Shown here: one piece after another, positions 7,098 to 13,922 of the stretch
Layout: each line of letters starts with the position of its first letter
How positions within the stretch are numbered: position 1 is the stretch's first letter
Assembly: GCA_910576775.1 (NCBI GenBank)
Contig: CAJTJV010000046.1
Coordinates: forward strand, 1-17,907
Direction of reading: 5' to 3'
Source: an uncultured Muribaculaceae bacterium
GTDB lineage: Bacteria; Bacteroidota; Bacteroidia; Bacteroidales; Muribaculaceae
Length of the DNA: 17,907 nt
Notes under the pieces: model-generated
Told to the model about the DNA's origin: nothing
Databases searched by the model: none
The model's input: only the letters and a program-made list of their open reading frames with translations
Translations under genes and position numbers: made by a program

Positions 7098-7132
7098 AAA
7101 GAAGGTCGCCCTCTAACAAATAGAGAACGACC
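7092..7132 (-). terminator. Intrinsic terminator after the lysis cassette
   Basis: Minus strand: GGTCG, TT, CTCT, loop, AGAG, GG, CGACC (7132-7104), an imperfect stem, followed directly by TTCTTTTTA (7103-7095). A GC-containing hairpin plus a T-rich run fits a rho-independent terminator. It lies 25 bases after the stop codon of the 99-aa gene, the last gene of the lysis operon. Confidence 0.6.
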
Positions 7133-7157
7133 AGAGAGAGAGAAGATTGAGAAATAA

Positions 7158-7457
7158 TCAATGGCCGACAGCCAATAAATAAGCGTTGAGCCACGGCAGC
7201 CATACCATAGCGAAGCCTCCGGCAGTAGTCCAGAGAATATCCCAGATGCAGATGTGGTTGCCATTAGTTTTGTTTTTGCGGTAGAATTCCCACGCCACGG
7301 CAGCCACGACTACGGATGATAGGGCCACCACAGCGATGCCAATCGGAGTTATCGGCAGAAAATGCGCAACGAGGACACCCACAACAACGCAAACGAATCC
7401 TCCAAGAATGATGTGGTAGATTTTATCTATACCACGAGTATCTCTACACTGTGTCAT
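7158..7457 (-). CDS. Small multi-pass membrane protein of lysis cassette (99 aa)
   Basis: A 99-aa membrane protein with three predicted spans: about residues 14-32 (IYHIILGGFVCVVVGVLVA), 38-56 and 76-95. Polar residues repeat at membrane edges: DK..H at 11-15, WEFY at 56-59, and WDILWTTAGG at 72-81. This pattern (DKxxH, then E, then DxxxTxxGG) is one I associate with a small family of Bacteroidetes membrane proteins in phages and elsewhere, but I know no proven function. It directly follows the spanin candidate, its start overlapping that stop by 4 bases, and it is the last gene before the terminator. A second holin or holin-regulating protein is plausible; this is inference. Confidence 0.68.
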   Translation of the reverse strand: MTQCRDTRGIDKIYHIILGGFVCVVVGVLVAHFLPITPIGIAVVALSSVVVAAVAWEFYRKNKTNGNHICIWDILWTTAGGFAMVWLPWLNAYLLAVGH

Positions 7458-7942
7458 TTTGAGAGTTTATGAAAAAATTTGAAATAAATGAATATGCTAA
7501 CTAAAACGGCAGCTATGATAATTGAGAAGGTTATGAACCAGTTCAGAGAAAAAGAGTTAAATTCGGACTTAGATTTCTTCTTAGACTTTGAAGATGTAGT
7601 GGAATGGAGATTCACAGTCTCTTTGCTTTTGACTTTGTCTTCTTCGAGCCTTGCTGCATTTGTCTTGCTACTGATATTCACACTATCAATATGTATAGCC
7701 TTAGGAATGGCACGGATATCCGGATGCAGCGAATCGGGTGGAAAGAATTCGACAGATATTCCTGCAATATCGACTACAACCAGAGAGTGCAACACCGATA
7801 GAATCTTGGAGAGAGAATCGCAGCTTTGAGCTCCGGAAGCATCGGCAGACACCTCAATGGAGAAATCATCCATCGCCTCCTTATGGGAGCGGCAGGAACA
7901 CATTGCCAAGGTTAGCAGAATGATTAATAAGAGGCGAATCAT
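7454..7942 (-). CDS. Putative unimolecular spanin (lipoprotein with C-terminal TM)
   Basis: A 162-aa protein with an N-terminal lipoprotein signal (MIRLLLIILLTLAMCSC; Cys17 preceded by Ser is the likely lipidated residue, Cys15 the alternative). A periplasmic part of about 110 residues ends in a Lys/Ser-rich stretch (KSKKKSKSE), and one hydrophobic span near the C-terminus (about 134-154) is followed by a short basic tail. An outer-membrane lipid anchor plus an inner-membrane anchor in one chain is the layout of unimolecular spanins (T1 gp11 type), which fuse the two membranes in the last step of lysis. It follows the amidase with a 4-base overlap. The layout is seen; the spanin role is inferred. 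In Bacteroidetes a lipoprotein may instead stay in the inner membrane, so the topology is not certain. Confidence 0.68.
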   Translation of the reverse strand: MIRLLLIILLTLAMCSCRSHKEAMDDFSIEVSADASGAQSCDSLSKILSVLHSLVVVDIAGISVEFFPPDSLHPDIRAIPKAIHIDSVNISSKTNAARLEEDKVKSKETVNLHSTTSSKSKKKSKSEFNSFSLNWFITFSIIIAAVLVSIFIYFKFFHKLSK

Positions 7943-8364
7943 AGGTTTTTATATTCATTCTTGGCGTCGAAAGAGGGACACGCTTTGGCCGCGAAATCAC
8001 AGTGTCCATAGACAATGGCCTGCGGGTATTTTACCCTCAAGCTACGAATCAGCGAAATTAGCGCAACTTTCTGCGCATCGGTTCTTGTGTCCATGGGAAT
8101 TTTGAAAGATTCCTGATCGACACCTCCGGCATAGCAGATGTTAATGGCGTTGGCATTATGGCCTTTTACGCCATTCGATATTCTGTCTTCGCTGACGAGC
8201 TGCGAGATGTTGCCGACCTTGTCAATGAAATAGTGATATCCGGGAGTGTTCCAGCCACGGCCTCCGCGAGAGGCCGGAGAGGTATGAAAACGCACGATAT
8301 CGGCGGCGGAGTCGTTCATGTTGCCGGCCGAACAATGAACTACAATTTTGTCGATATTTCTCAT
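7939..8364 (-). CDS. Endolysin, N-acetylmuramoyl-L-alanine amidase (Amidase_2 / T7 lysozyme type)
   Basis: A 141-aa protein that fills the whole Amidase_2 (PGRP-like) domain, about the size of T7 lysozyme. It should cut the bond between muramic acid and the first L-alanine of the peptide. Expected zinc ligands are His10 (IVVHCSA), His121 (YGHCDF) and Cys129 (KACPSFD), matching T7 His17, His122 and Cys130. Catalytic Tyr43 (PGYHYFI) and Lys127 match T7 Tyr46 and Lys128. The GWNTPGYHYFIDKVG segment is typical of the family. No signal peptide is seen, so release needs a holin. The holin candidate lies two genes upstream and the spanin candidate directly downstream. Its 3' and 5' ends overlap the neighbours by 4 bases each. 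Confidence 0.93.
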   Translation of the reverse strand: MRNIDKIVVHCSAGNMNDSAADIVRFHTSPASRGGRGWNTPGYHYFIDKVGNISQLVSEDRISNGVKGHNANAINICYAGGVDQESFKIPMDTRTDAQKVALISLIRSLRVKYPQAIVYGHCDFAAKACPSFDAKNEYKNL

Positions 8365-8567
8365 ATAGGGATACTTAGGAGTTTCATACGTTGTTCGAGA
8401 ATATCGACATACAGCGACATTACATCAGCTTGGTTAAGAACCAGAGTTCTGTGTTCCTGGCCAAGACGGTTGAAGCGTGCTTCATCATCAATGAATGTGC
8501 GTAGATTTTTCAAATAATGGCTCACGCGAGCATGTTCCTGAGCCAGTCGCAGTTCAAAGGGCTTCAT
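8361..8567 (-). CDS. Small helical protein of lysis cassette (68 aa)
   Basis: The start at ATG 8567 is chosen because AAGGAGGTG (minus strand, 8580-8572) lies five bases upstream, the only strong Shine-Dalgarno site seen in this window; a longer frame to 8606 would place its start upstream of this site. The 68-aa product is one highly charged, mostly helical protein (MKPFELRLAQEHARVSHYL, then RTFIDDEARFNRLGQEHRTL and DILEQRMKLLS). It has no membrane segment. It overlaps the holin candidate by 14 bases and the amidase by 4. The pattern recalls small helical proteins next to holins in Bacteroides phages (accessory or antiholin-like); the function is unknown. Confidence 0.72.
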   Translation of the reverse strand: MKPFELRLAQEHARVSHYLKNLRTFIDDEARFNRLGQEHRTLVLNQADVMSLYVDILEQRMKLLSIPI

Positions 8568-8814
8568 CGGACACCTCCTTTCTTTTGTCTGAATGATTTT
8601 CGACAAATTTTTTTAGTTGGAAATTCAAGTCGATACCCATGAAAGTACCAGCGGCCACGAGCATCATGCCGAAAACTGTAATCACAGTAGGGTGAATTTC
8701 GCCACGTGGCGGCATATACAACGAAACCATAACGACAATCATGCCGAAAATCAGGAGCATGAAAGCCATGATTGTCTGCGACGAAGTTCTGCGTTTGAGT
8801 GTCTGATTTGTCAT
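8554..8814 (-). CDS. Holin candidate, two transmembrane segments (86 aa)
   Basis: The ATG at 8814 is preferred over one at 8880, because the promoter's -7 box (8851-8844) lies between them, so the upstream ATG cannot be in the mRNA. The product has a basic N-terminus (TNQTLKRRTSSQ), a first span at about 14-34, a short turn (PPRGEIHP), a second span at about 43-62, then a charged tail rich in Lys/Glu. Size, two spans and charged end fit a class II holin. It heads the lysis operon with the amidase two genes downstream, which fits its role in releasing the endolysin. The 14 bases around the ATG are identical to those around the major capsid start. Confidence 0.72.
   Translation of the reverse strand: MTNQTLKRRTSSQTIMAFMLLIFGMIVVMVSLYMPPRGEIHPTVITVFGMMLVAAGTFMGIDLNFQLKKFVENHSDKRKEVSDEAL
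8572..8580 (-). promoter_or_regulatory. Strong Shine-Dalgarno site of the 68-aa gene
   Basis: Minus strand AAGGAGGTG, five bases before the ATG at 8567. Other genes here lack such a site, as is usual for Bacteroidetes-type translation, so this one stands out. It fixes the start of the 68-aa gene and lies inside the 3' end of the holin candidate gene. Confidence 0.75.
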
Positions 8815-8843
8815 TGGAGAGAGGTATGAGTTTATTTTCAACA

Positions 8844-8881
8844 CAAATGTATCGCGGCACATTTGATTGTAAAAAGACAAG
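8844..8881 (-). promoter_or_regulatory. Phage late promoter, copy B (lysis operon)
   Basis: Minus strand: CTTGTCTTTT (8881-8872), exactly 20 bases, then TACATTTG (8851-8844), an exact -7 box. The upstream flank is nearly identical to that of copy A (TGTAGC, T or C, TTGCTTGTCTTTT). The holin ATG at 8814 follows by 29 bases. The promoter begins right after the terminase large subunit stop codon (8887). Confidence 0.72.
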
Positions 8882-8886
8882 CAAAG

Positions 8887-10533
8887 CTACATTACGCCGC
8901 CTGTATCGATGACAGCAATTCCTGAATGCGGACGGGATTCGCATCCGATATAGAGAGTATCGAAGGCATCGGTGCCGTCGGTACGATGTTCGAGTAAGTC
9001 CTCTTCTGATTCCGCGAGCTTTTCGCCGGCCTTATTTTTTTTGAAGCCATTGCGACCGCGCTCGATGCCCGCCGTCTGAATAGCGAGAATCAGATCATCG
9101 TTATTCTGTCGGTTGAAATATGGTGTCAGGCGGTTAAGGCCTGCAAAACCACGGTTAATAAGGTTATACTTTTCATCGTGCCGCATAGGATTTCCCAGCG
9201 GTACGGCGATAACAGACCAACCGTGTTTTTCAAACTCGCTGATAATGGTATATCGGAAATCTATGTCATTGACAGCGTAGTTAGAGCCGAGGGCTGTGGT
9301 ATCATAGTAGAATATCACGGTTTTAGTCCTATGGTGTGCGTAGTATATACAGAAATCCGCGACGAGAGCCGGGATTTTGCGCTCATATTTAACGAAGAAA
9401 GACTTCAGAACATTAAGGCGACCGAGCCTTTCGTTCGGTTGTCCGGCCACGATCCAATTGATATTAGCATTGTAGTCCATGCCGATGCAAATTGGTGCGT
9501 ATGGGTCCAGATCGCGGTCGGCTCGACAGTCGATAGCCTCCGGCATATAATCAAAGCCGAGAGAATCAAGGTATTCGAAATCGCTGTCGTTATACTTATG
9601 CCCCTCTTTCATGGAGGAATAGAAGCCATTGCGGGCAATACCGACCTTCTTGCACATTATCGAAGTCTGGAAGGTGAGCGGCGTAAGGTCGCGCTTCATG
9701 TCGCGTAGGTATTGTTCGCCAAGAAGTTCAACGTTCTCTACCGATGAGTATTCTTTATAATACGTGGCGGTAGAGCGTAATTTATTGATATTTGCGTCGA
9801 GGCGTCGCAGATGATTGCGAAGATAAGCCGGCGGTTCAACGCCTTTGTTGTGCAGATTCATAATCCTCTGCTTGATACGCCATACCTCGTAAACGCCCGC
9901 TCCTATAGCATCGATGACGCGTTTATCCATTTTCTTCTCATATTCCAGAAACCACGAGCCCTTCTTACTCTGCGGCATATCCGACAAAATCATCATGGCA
10001 TGATTGAAAGAGTGTCGGCAGAAATGAGTCTTTATACCGCCATTTGCGGGCAATGTTTCCTGAGTGAGCTTGACAGGATCAATAAATTTGGCCTCATCGA
10101 CAAGAATCCACGATAGGGTAAGCGAGTTGGCGGCGCCTGGGCGGTCCTGCGACAGGATCACGGCGATAGAGCCATTATAGAACGATATTACCTGCTCCCA
10201 GTCGTGTGGTTCTGTGATAGGTTGCTTAAAAGATTTTGGAGGTCGCCGGCCAACGACATAATGTACACCTTTCTTGTACCCCCAGCGGCGCCATGCGGCA
10301 AAAAGACCCGGAAGCGTATTAGTGAGGCCGTGCTTGAAGGTCGGCACGACAATACCACCGGTAGAGCCGGGCATTCTCTGCATCATCTTCAATACATATG
10401 GCGCACCGATAGAATCGGTTTTGCCTGTACGACGGCCGGCAACAATAACGGTAGTTCTTGCCGCGATGAGCTGCGCCTGAAGCTGCGGGCGATTTAAATA
10501 TATCGGCGTAGCCTTAGGATTCGTCTGCTGCAT
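8887..10533 (-). CDS. terL: Terminase large subunit (ATPase and nuclease)
   Basis: A packaging motor of about 548 aa. Walker A is VIVAGRRTGKT (residues 29-39) and Walker B is SWILVDEA, with the catalytic Glu directly after Asp. The C-terminal nuclease part shows the metal-binding pattern GMDYNANINWI, the middle motif VIFYYDTTA and a final acidic motif HRTDGTDAFDTLY. Together these are the ATPase and RNase H-like domains of TerL. The start ATG at 10533 (MQQTNPKATP) is preferred: it overlaps the small subunit stop by 20 bases, whereas the ATG at 10590 adds 19 poorly structured residues. Its promoter-side neighbour is the small subunit; the lysis promoter B starts just after its stop. Confidence 0.95.
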   Translation of the reverse strand: MQQTNPKATPIYLNRPQLQAQLIAARTTVIVAGRRTGKTDSIGAPYVLKMMQRMPGSTGGIVVPTFKHGLTNTLPGLFAAWRRWGYKKGVHYVVGRRPPKSFKQPITEPHDWEQVISFYNGSIAVILSQDRPGAANSLTLSWILVDEAKFIDPVKLTQETLPANGGIKTHFCRHSFNHAMMILSDMPQSKKGSWFLEYEKKMDKRVIDAIGAGVYEVWRIKQRIMNLHNKGVEPPAYLRNHLRRLDANINKLRSTATYYKEYSSVENVELLGEQYLRDMKRDLTPLTFQTSIMCKKVGIARNGFYSSMKEGHKYNDSDFEYLDSLGFDYMPEAIDCRADRDLDPYAPICIGMDYNANINWIVAGQPNERLGRLNVLKSFFVKYERKIPALVADFCIYYAHHRTKTVIFYYDTTALGSNYAVNDIDFRYTIISEFEKHGWSVIAVPLGNPMRHDEKYNLINRGFAGLNRLTPYFNRQNNDDLILAIQTAGIERGRNGFKKNKAGEKLAESEEDLLEHRTDGTDAFDTLYIGCESRPHSGIAVIDTGGVM

Positions 10534-11149
10534 TGATGTCGGGTGCTTTATCGGGGAATAGTTTATCTTCTTCGAGGTCAACATTCTCATATTCCACGTC
10601 CTGAATATCAGCGAAATCGCGCGAGAGTTCTTTTGTGAGTTTGGCGATATGGTTATAGACGTCCGGAATAGGATTCAGGCCGAGCACACTAACGTCGAGA
10701 GTGGCGCAGAAAGGCTGAATCACAATCTCGTCGTAAGGCATCGCCATTTCATCCTCGAGGTCAATGCGGTTATATTTCGCATAGGATGTTGCAGCGCGTT
10801 CCATTGCCTTTGTGTCCTTTCGATTCTTTGCCATGGCATATGTCTCAAGAATCATTTCATTGTATCGAGTCCTATGGAAATCCCGTGTCTTCGGCGATAG
10901 TAAGGGTACAAGCTGATGAATGATGTTTATATCCGAATAAGCTGTAGATTGCGAGACATCATAACGGGACATGATAGCATCTCGCAGCTGCCTATCCTTC
11001 ATGGACGGATTCGAAAGCCAGTAGTTATACATTTCGCGCAGACGCATAACGCGTTCAGCAAGTGCAATCGGATATTTCGTTCTGAGTTCGTCGTCAGATG
11101 CCAACAGGTCAACCTTACAGGCTTCTAGTGGAGATGGTAAATTAGGCAT
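10514..11149 (-). CDS. Terminase small subunit (candidate)
   Basis: A 211-aa protein directly upstream of TerL. Residues about 54-82 (DRQLRDAIMSRYDVSQSTAYSDIN region) form a helix-turn-helix, as needed to recognise the packaging site. A basic, helical middle (TRDFHRTRYNEMILETYAMAKNRKDTKAMERAA, given in part) could form the oligomerisation core, and the C-terminus is acidic (YENVDLEEDKLFPDKAPD), typical of the part that binds TerL. There is no direct catalytic motif, so the call rests on HTH, size and position. Its end overlaps the TerL start by 20 bases. A stem-loop at 11177-11202 lies between it and the upstream 91-aa gene. Confidence 0.72.
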   Translation of the reverse strand: MPNLPSPLEACKVDLLASDDELRTKYPIALAERVMRLREMYNYWLSNPSMKDRQLRDAIMSRYDVSQSTAYSDINIIHQLVPLLSPKTRDFHRTRYNEMILETYAMAKNRKDTKAMERAATSYAKYNRIDLEDEMAMPYDEIVIQPFCATLDVSVLGLNPIPDVYNHIAKLTKELSRDFADIQDVEYENVDLEEDKLFPDKAPDINAADES

Positions 11150-11176
11150 ACTTAAACATTCTTAATTAATAAGAAA

Positions 11177-11202
11177 GCGAAAGAATAAAACAGATCTTTC
11201 GC
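11177..11202 (-). terminator. Stem-loop between the 91-aa gene and terminase small subunit
   Basis: Minus strand GCGAAAGA (11202-11195), 10-base loop, TCTTTCGC (11184-11177), a perfect 8-bp stem, followed by the T-rich TTTCTTATT. It starts three bases after the 91-aa stop codon. It could be a weak terminator or attenuator that lowers terminase transcripts relative to capsid genes. No promoter was found between it and the terminase start, so readthrough must occur. Confidence 0.45.
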
Positions 11203-11204
11203 AT

Positions 11205-11480
11205 TTATTCGTCATCCTCCATATCAAGCAAAGCTTTTTCCGACATCTCGATAGCTGCCGGAGAACCGACCCGTGCAAGTGTAGCCATTTGTTTGCGTAT
11301 CTCGAGCTTTTGAGTGAGTTTACCTTTTATGTAATGTTTGCGCGCCGGATGTCCTTCGGAATTGATGTCGGATCTAAACTGTTCTTCCGGGATGTCGAGA
11401 TAGACGGCAATTTCAGATGGTTTTGTATAAAGCGCTGCAAACTGCTCAATTAATGCCAATTGTTCGGGTGAATATTTCAT
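11205..11480 (-). CDS. Small terminase-like or DNA-binding phage protein (91 aa)
   Basis: A 91-aa helical protein. Residues 3-40 (YSPEQLALIEQFAALYTKPSEIAVYLDIPEEQF region) look like a small helix-turn-helix: a helix, the 'TKPSEIAVYLDIPEEQF' turn and recognition helix. A second helical part (KLTQKLEIRKQMATLARVGSPAAIEMSEKALLD, in part) and an acidic end follow. The 'ARKHYIKG ... EIRKQ..LA..GSPAA' pattern resembles small terminase-associated proteins I associate with Bacteroides phages. It overlaps the upstream PLD-like gene by 35 bases, which is unusual but needed because no other ATG lies near. It could be a DNA-recognition partner of the terminase. Function is inferred. Confidence 0.68.
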   Translation of the reverse strand: MKYSPEQLALIEQFAALYTKPSEIAVYLDIPEEQFRSDINSEGHPARKHYIKGKLTQKLEIRKQMATLARVGSPAAIEMSEKALLDMEDDE

Positions 11481-11964
11481 GGAAAGGAACGGATTGACGT
11501 GTTATGATATAATCGACCTGAGAATGGAGGTTTTCAAAGACGGATCGGTCAGTAGATATAAAACCGGACTCAAAGCGGTTTCCACGAGTAAGATTCTGCG
11601 ACATTACTACAGCTACCGTCCATTTATCGTTAGAGACGAGCAGAATCTTGGAATGATTGGAAGCGAGATAACAGTTTTCTATGGTTTGCTCGATGAAAGG
11701 CCAAAGGATAAGAGTTTTATTCGTGGCCTTGAAATCGAGTACAATATCGAGGGACTTTATCAAGCCCGCTTTTTCAATAAAGAAAATACGGCGCAGAAAT
11801 TCCTCGGAGATAGAAAATGAAGTCATCTGCACATGAGCAGGCCCAGTCTGGTCGAGAATCCACTGAAGCACATCGGCTACCTGGAGCATATTACTCAGAT
11901 ACGCCTGGTTAGGATTTCCATCCAGCGGTTTGAGAACAGATGTTATGAGTTCAGAATGTTTCAT
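11446..11964 (-). CDS. Phospholipase D-like (PLD-type) phage protein, single HxK motif
   Basis: A 172-aa protein whose middle matches one half-site of the PLD superfamily: His104-Ser-Lys106 (NHSKILLVSND), followed by Asn124 (SQNLTRGNR) and Glu132 (FESGFI). PLD half-sites read HxK, then a spaced Asn and often Glu, as in 'H.K......S.N.....E.G'. The usual Asp after the HxK is shifted (Asp113), so the site is not canonical. One half-site per chain implies a dimer, as in Nuc-type nucleases. Substrate is unknown: PLD-type proteins cut DNA or phospholipids, or serve only as a scaffold. It overlaps the 242-aa gene by 4 bases and the 91-aa gene by 35, inside the terminase block. Confidence 0.7.
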   Translation of the reverse strand: MKHSELITSVLKPLDGNPNQAYLSNMLQVADVLQWILDQTGPAHVQMTSFSISEEFLRRIFFIEKAGLIKSLDIVLDFKATNKTLILWPFIEQTIENCYLASNHSKILLVSNDKWTVAVVMSQNLTRGNRFESGFISTDRSVFENLHSQVDYIITRQSVPFHEIFTRTIGIN

Positions 11965-12689
11965 ACGAGTTCTGCATCCTCCATTTTCTTGCGGAGAGCG
12001 TCAGATGGGTTAGATATAGTGGCGTATAAATCCTTTATGCGAGTGGCGTATGCCTCGGACGGATTTTTGGCATATTTGCCGAGCATCAGATTAAGATTCT
12101 TAACGGCATTTTTTTCGGCAGTACGCGGGTCAACGGCGAGCTCTACGGACGCGACCGGGGAACCTTTGACGTAGTGATCGTATTTGTTCCAGTTGTCGCG
12201 ATACTGCCTGTCGTAAGCGATAATGGCCTTTGCGAGTGGATAGCGGTCGGAATCCGGACATGTAGAGTTCTGCGGGTTAATCATCCTAAGGCGCGAGTGG
12301 GCTTCACGCATACGGCGCATAATATCGGCATTATCGACATACAGCTGCTTGATTTCATCGGGCAGCTCATCATGGTCAGCACGCTTTCCATTCTGGAATG
12401 GAGTGCGTGCCGACGGTTTTAAACCGCGGTTAGCGGCAATTACATCTACCTCGCCCATAAGCTGCTTTACCTCACTATGCGTCTTTTTAATAAGGCGGTT
12501 CTTGAGTATCTTTTGCAGATGATATTCAAGGGTCGATGCCTTACGTGCGGGATTCGCCATAATATTGCGATAGAGAATTTGGTTGCGAGATACACGAAGC
12601 AGCAGATTTGCACCGGCTTCGATATCGCGTTTGCCAGGCTCGGTATCGAGCCATTCCTGAATTTTAGGGGTGAGTTCCAATTCAATCAT
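11961..12689 (-). CDS. Conserved phage protein, 242 aa, helical, unknown function
   Basis: A 242-aa, highly charged, almost fully helical protein, without signal peptide or membrane span. It holds LLLRVSRNQILYRNIM near residue 30, a long Lys/Arg-rich helical stretch (about 50-95) and a C-terminal helix (NLMLGKYAKNPSEAYATRIK). A DSDRYPLAKAIIAYDRQYRDNWNKYDHY segment at about 145-172 has many aromatic and charged residues. No known domain is recognised. Its 3' end overlaps the PLD-like gene by 4 bases, and it follows the phosphoribosyltransferase after one base, so the three are translated together. A structural or DNA-binding scaffold role inside packaging is possible. Confidence 0.7.
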   Translation of the reverse strand: MIELELTPKIQEWLDTEPGKRDIEAGANLLLRVSRNQILYRNIMANPARKASTLEYHLQKILKNRLIKKTHSEVKQLMGEVDVIAANRGLKPSARTPFQNGKRADHDELPDEIKQLYVDNADIMRRMREAHSRLRMINPQNSTCPDSDRYPLAKAIIAYDRQYRDNWNKYDHYVKGSPVASVELAVDPRTAEKNAVKNLNLMLGKYAKNPSEAYATRIKDLYATISNPSDALRKKMEDAELV

Positions 12690-12690
12690 T

Positions 12691-13338
12691 CTACAATTTA
12701 TTATTAATACCAGCTATAAAGAGCAGGGTTTTATTGTACGGTAACAAAAGCTGATGCATGCCCTTGAGAGTGGAGCCTGTAGTAACGAAATCGTCAAATA
12801 CGATTATGTTAGGTTCTTCCGGCAACATATTGAGAGAGAATACGGCATTTATGCGTTGGCGGGAATGGCAGAAAGCAACATCCTCATAAAAAGGGATTTT
12901 CAGCCGCTCGTGAATATCGATGCAAATAAGGGTGGCGAAATTCCGTTCCTTATGGCGCCGTTTTGGCGAGGTGCAGATACACCAATTGCCGGAACTTAAT
13001 GATGGCCCGAGCATCTTAACAAGAAAGTCCGACACAGCTTCCGCAAAATGCGGTATTTCAGCCGGGTCGGACTTTATTTCAGAAAGCGTTCTGCCCATCA
13101 AGGATTTCTGCCATAGCGAGAGGAACCAAAGCCCGGCTCGTGGAGTAATTTTCGGCCGGAACTCGAAATTGCATCTTGCTTCGGTTGATTTGTCCCAGGC
13201 TTTACGGTTTTCAATGGCGAAGATATCGCGTTTAGGAGAGGCAGCTCCGATAGCCGGGTCAATATCCGGTAGCAGCATATCACTCAAGATAGCTGCTGCC
13301 GAATCAATCAGGCTATCGGAACCGGGAATGTCATTCAC
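12691..13338 (-). CDS. ComF-like phosphoribosyltransferase in the head/packaging block
   Basis: A 215-aa protein with a type I PRTase loop: residues 178-190 read IIVFDDFVTTGST, the PRPP-binding motif (hydrophobic strand, two acidic residues, then TTG.T). Further upstream, TSPKRRHKERNFA (about 123-135) matches the ComF pattern 'P..RR..RGFN', and SRQRINAVF (159-167) matches the Arg-containing loop that follows it. N-terminal zinc Cys clusters of ComF are absent; residues 1-110 are different and hold PRAGLWFLSLWQKSLMGRTL. The reaction (PRPP with a base or other acceptor) is not known for ComF proteins. It overlaps the 190-aa gene by 8 bases. Why a structural operon carries a PRTase is unclear. 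Confidence 0.82.
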   Translation of the reverse strand: MNDIPGSDSLIDSAAAILSDMLLPDIDPAIGAASPKRDIFAIENRKAWDKSTEARCNFEFRPKITPRAGLWFLSLWQKSLMGRTLSEIKSDPAEIPHFAEAVSDFLVKMLGPSLSSGNWCICTSPKRRHKERNFATLICIDIHERLKIPFYEDVAFCHSRQRINAVFSLNMLPEEPNIIVFDDFVTTGSTLKGMHQLLLPYNKTLLFIAGINNKL

Positions 13339-13903
13339 CCTTTACGCCTTCGTTGATAGTACCGTCTGCTGTAACGATTTCGCCTTCGTAGAAGGGAATC
13401 GAAACTTCGTCCGAGGCTTCAATAGACAGCGTCGTCGAAGACGTACCGGCAGCCCCTTGTCCGAGATCCTGCGCCGGAGTAATCTTAGCAGGCCAGTTCT
13501 TGCTACCGTACTGGCGGAAACGGCCATACATATCTTCGATAAGGACGACGACATCAGTATTGAGGAAGGGCGTAATGGCAGCAGTCGCCGCAGGGCCTAC
13601 CTCCGGATGGACGAGCGTGCAGGTGTTTTTGAAAGTCTGCGAGGGATATTCTCCCTGAACTTCCGATTTAGCTTCGGCTTTGTCGGGAAGGTGGTCTATC
13701 TCGAGCCACTTAACGCCCTCAGCAAGCGTATGGTTGCCGGTATATGTCGCTGATGTCGGGCGGCCGATTTCGTCGCGCTGAAAATCTGCGAAATTCACAA
13801 TGTCATCATAGGCGATTAAGAACGCACGGCGGCGCACACCGGGTTTTACGGGCGTACCCTGACACCAGGGCATTGCTTTGAGAACAGAAGTACATTTACT
13901 CAT
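13331..13903 (-). CDS. Virion structural protein candidate, 190 aa
   Basis: A 190-aa protein encoded 19 bases after the major capsid candidate. It starts MSKCTSVLKAMPWCQG and continues with PGVRRRAFLIAYDDIV, then a beta-rich body (YTGNHTLAEGVKWLEIDH, FKNTCTLVHPEVGPAAT, DVVVLIEDMYGRFRQYG). It ends with a Gly/Ala/Ser/Thr-rich stretch (DLGQGAAGTSSTTLSIEASDE, shortened) and FYEGEIVT. The 'TCTLVHPEVG' and 'VVVLIEDM.GRFRQYG' patterns recall the tail-tube-like proteins of Bacteroides phages, which have similar strands and a repeated query-type loop; this is from memory. It may be a tail tube, head decoration or connector. No enzyme or membrane motif is present. Confidence 0.7.
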   Translation of the reverse strand: MSKCTSVLKAMPWCQGTPVKPGVRRRAFLIAYDDIVNFADFQRDEIGRPTSATYTGNHTLAEGVKWLEIDHLPDKAEAKSEVQGEYPSQTFKNTCTLVHPEVGPAATAAITPFLNTDVVVLIEDMYGRFRQYGSKNWPAKITPAQDLGQGAAGTSSTTLSIEASDEVSIPFYEGEIVTADGTINEGVKGE

Positions 13904-13922
13904 AGTTATGCTGTGTTAGGGG

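Noticed and set aside
8815..8880. Longer N-terminus of the holin candidate (ATG at 8880)
   Set aside because: The -7 box of promoter B (8851-8844) lies downstream of that ATG, so it would not be in the transcript, and the added residues are not membrane-like or conserved in look.
9178..9708. 176-aa plus-strand frame over terminase
   Set aside because: It lies opposite the conserved nuclease domain of TerL, so it is a shadow.
12920..13753. 277-aa plus-strand open frame
   Set aside because: It is antisense to the PRTase and 190-aa genes, which show real domains and tight operon overlaps. The plus-strand product has no recognisable motif and a Ser/Arg-rich composition typical of a shadow frame.
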